From contig NC_092186.1 of the NCBI RefSeq assembly GCF_043641665.1, positions 16,201,001 to 16,265,000 of the forward strand: DNA of 64,000 nt. The letters are read 5' to 3'. A program made the translations under genes and the position numbers. Every line of letters begins with the position of its first letter. The stretch's first letter is position 1. The notes under the pieces are model-generated. The model ran no database searches. It was not told the DNA's origin and saw only the letters and a program-made list of their open reading frames with translations. Origin of the DNA: Enoplosus armatus (Eukaryota; Chordata; Actinopteri; Centrarchiformes; Enoplosidae). Below are positions 62,520-64,000 of this stretch, one piece after another.

Positions 62520-62930
62520 GCCCTGCATACCCACACGTGTTTTCAATTACGCCTTTCAATTAAGACCACTAGTCAGCTGGGTGGAGCTATGGTGAGAATT
62601 ACATGATGTTAAAAACAGGCTAACTTGTCCAACCCTTATAGCACACTAACAGGATAGTGAGAGAGCCCTAACCGTAACCTGGACGACGGGTGTGTAGGGG
62701 CTTTAAGGTTTCAGTCATTGTCGTCTCTCTGTCAACATTTAGTATGAGAAGTATGAGCTTCTCTTACAAGAAACCAACTCAAAACAGTGGCAGTGGCACA
62801 GTAATTGCAGGTTTTACAGTCTCATTTGGAAGCACCATACCAAGCTGACTGCAGGTTTTCAAACGGTGGGTGCTGCTGAGTGAAAGTGCAATCACAACTA
62901 ATCACTGCTTCTCTTGTTTCCTGCCCACAG

Positions 62931-63031
62931 CGCCCAACACTGCACCCTATGGGAGCACAGGAAGCGCATATGTCCCGCTGGCCTGCCGATACCTGGTCCT
63001 GGCTCTCTCCTCCTTCATCAGCGTGTACTAA
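62931..63031 (+). CDS. negr1: negr1 last coding exon: juxtamembrane segment and GPI-anchor signal
   Basis: Acceptor CTGCCCACAG ends at 62930 and TAA stop is at 63029-63031. In the skipped form it completes a Pro codon and reads PNTAPYGSTGSAYVPLAC, then RYLVLALSSFISVY and stop. Family knowledge: NEGR1 ends in a cleaved hydrophobic signal replaced by a GPI anchor; the likely attachment site is in the small-residue stretch YGSTGSA. The following segment VPLACRYLVLALSSFISVY is hydrophobic, as required. Compared with the human C-terminus as I recall it (YGITGSA...CWYLVLTLSSFTSIF followed by a YLKNAILQ end), this protein stops about eight residues earlier and has Arg for Trp within the hydrophobic tail. 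Confidence 0.93.
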
Positions 63032-64000
63032 CAGAGGCCAGTCCAGACACAATGACTGTCGAGAGCATTTATGAATCCTTTTTGACATTGCTGATGACTG
63101 GAATCCAATCTGGTACAGTTTGTTGAAAAGCCGTGAGGGGAAAATAATCAGCGTTTCTTTGTGTGGGGAAATTTTATTTTTTTTCTTTGCTTTTTGGTGG
63201 AATTTCTGTCATGTAAATACTATGATGTTTTTTTTTTTTATTATTATTATTTTTTCCTCTCTTCTTTTCTGATTGATTGACCACCTTGTTAATAAGTGCT
63301 CACCCTCAGCCCCACTCCACCTCCACTCATATCAAAAGCCCCCCAAAACTTCCCAAATGAGTTACTTTTCATGCCTCTTTCTCTGGGAGGCGATGGCGCA
63401 GAATTGACATTTTCATCCGTTTTTTTTGTACATGGCTAAAAAGAAGCAATTGTGCCAAGTCTCTCAGTACACAGAATTACCATACCAATGTTGTATTGAA
63501 TGTATTATGGGTTGTCAAACAAAGGAAAGACATTTAGATTCCTAACAATACAAATTCTGATTATGGAGTGTGCTTAAAAAATACTGAAAAAAAAACCAGA
63601 AAAAAAATCAAAAGAACAAAAAAGGCAGGGCTTTTCCAGGACCTGTATTGTCATGATTACTCAATAGATGGATGAACAGTGTTGAAGGTGTGCTTTGTTG
63701 TATTCTGAAATGGGTCCTTCAGTTACTATACCTGCCAGATTTGATCAGGCAGCCGTCAAAGTAGCAAAGTATACTGTATTGTATCTTTATATTTTAATAT
63801 AGTGTAGGCTTTTGTTTTAAAGTGGGACCAGCCTTTCTCATTCGACCAAGAACATTAACACAGTTCATGACTTTGTACAGTATGAAGGGAGGAACATCGC
63901 TGCCCTATGTTTACATTCTTCTTGAAAATATAAATACTACAGTATATACTCCATAATCTGTTTATCAGTGAGTCCACATACATGAATGTCACAACAAACT
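63032..64000 (+). other. negr1: negr1 3' UTR (incomplete at window end)
   Basis: Sequence after the stop is A/T-rich with U-rich runs (63222-63257) and A-rich runs (63576-63625). I find no AATAAA or ATTAAA up to position 64000, only a weak TATAAA variant near 63930, so the transcript probably continues beyond the window. Candidate control sites: a Pumilio-type TGTAAATA at 63212-63219, and GTGCCAA at 63452-63458, which would match a miR-96 seed. Both are short motifs and unproven. No other gene is visible. Confidence 0.75.
63212..63219 (+). promoter_or_regulatory. candidate Pumilio response element in the 3' UTR
   Basis: TGTAAATA fits the Pumilio consensus TGTANATA and lies about 180 bases after the negr1 stop codon. 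Pumilio proteins repress or localise neuronal mRNAs. The match is exact but short, so conservation would be needed to take it as functional. Confidence 0.4.

Larger units (their letters stand above)
38132..62930 (+). other. negr1: negr1 last intron, 24.8 kb
   Basis: GT-AG intron from GTCAGT (38132) to CTGCCCACAG (62930). Recognised contents: low-complexity cluster 38380-38556, LINE remnant 40560-41450 with a nested repeat, hAT MITE 44334-44697, tRNA-like repeat fragment 46300-46490, (AT)24 at 50170, hairpin at 53034, teleost repeat copies at 55189 and 62411, TG and GA microsatellites, poly-C at 59771 and an X-box at 60533. Between about 51.8 and 60.5 kb, non-repetitive, moderately GC-rich segments (for example 52540-52880, 54540-54860, 56220-56480, 57760-58110, 58620-58960) look like possible conserved non-coding sequence. 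No second gene was found; the longest frames (58965-59567 plus, 61245-61916 minus) carry no domain. Confidence 0.8.

Noticed and set aside
1820..63031. Assignment to another IgLON gene (lsamp, ntm or opcml)
   Set aside because: FAPAI and FEWYKGEK in Ig3, [10 protein letters not shown] in Ig2 and the YGSTGSA...YLVLALSSF tail follow NEGR1; the other IgLONs have YPP at the start of Ig3 and different C-terminal tails.
1..64000. CRISPR arrays, operons, prophage or other prokaryotic systems
   Set aside because: The window is vertebrate intron-exon sequence; the only regular tandem repeats are microsatellites without spacers.

Overview
This is a vertebrate, almost certainly percomorph teleost, genomic window. 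It has roughly 200-base exons separated by 2.5-25 kb introns, many long dinucleotide microsatellites, and interspersed repeats of types familiar from spiny-rayed fish. It covers the 3' part of one plus-strand gene. I identify that gene as negr1 (neuronal growth regulator 1, also called Kilon or neurotractin), a GPI-anchored three-Ig-domain adhesion protein of the IgLON family. The identification rests on exon translations that follow NEGR1 motif by motif, ending in a NEGR1-type C-terminus (PYGSTGSAYV...YLVLALSSF).

Layout: 1-1819 is the end of the intron that should follow the Ig1 exon. 1820-1945 and 15807-15938 encode the two halves of Ig2. 26143-26263 and 28732-28880 encode the two halves of Ig3. 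38090-38131 is a 42-base, phase-symmetric candidate cassette exon encoding a Thr/Ser/Pro-rich stalk. 62931-63031 encodes the juxtamembrane segment, the GPI signal and the stop codon. 63032-64000 is 3' UTR with no canonical poly(A) signal, so it runs on past the window. All introns are GT-AG and the reading frame is preserved with or without the cassette. The signal-peptide exon, the Ig1 exon and the promoter lie upstream of the window.

The rest is intron. The best supported non-genic structures are three copies of one hAT-type miniature element (6376-6789, 14552-14852, 44334-44697). Each has recognisable TAGRG ends and flanking 8-bp duplications, and the first copy is split by a tRNA-derived SINE that has its own 11-bp duplication. 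There is also a CpG-ended MITE candidate just downstream of the Ig3a exon, a decayed LINE ORF2 3' end with its tail, two copies of a common teleost repeat, a strong hairpin near 53.05 kb, and a consensus RFX X-box near 60.54 kb. I found no second gene, no structural RNA gene, no CRISPR array and no prokaryotic feature. All long open frames outside the exons look like chance or microsatellite translations.
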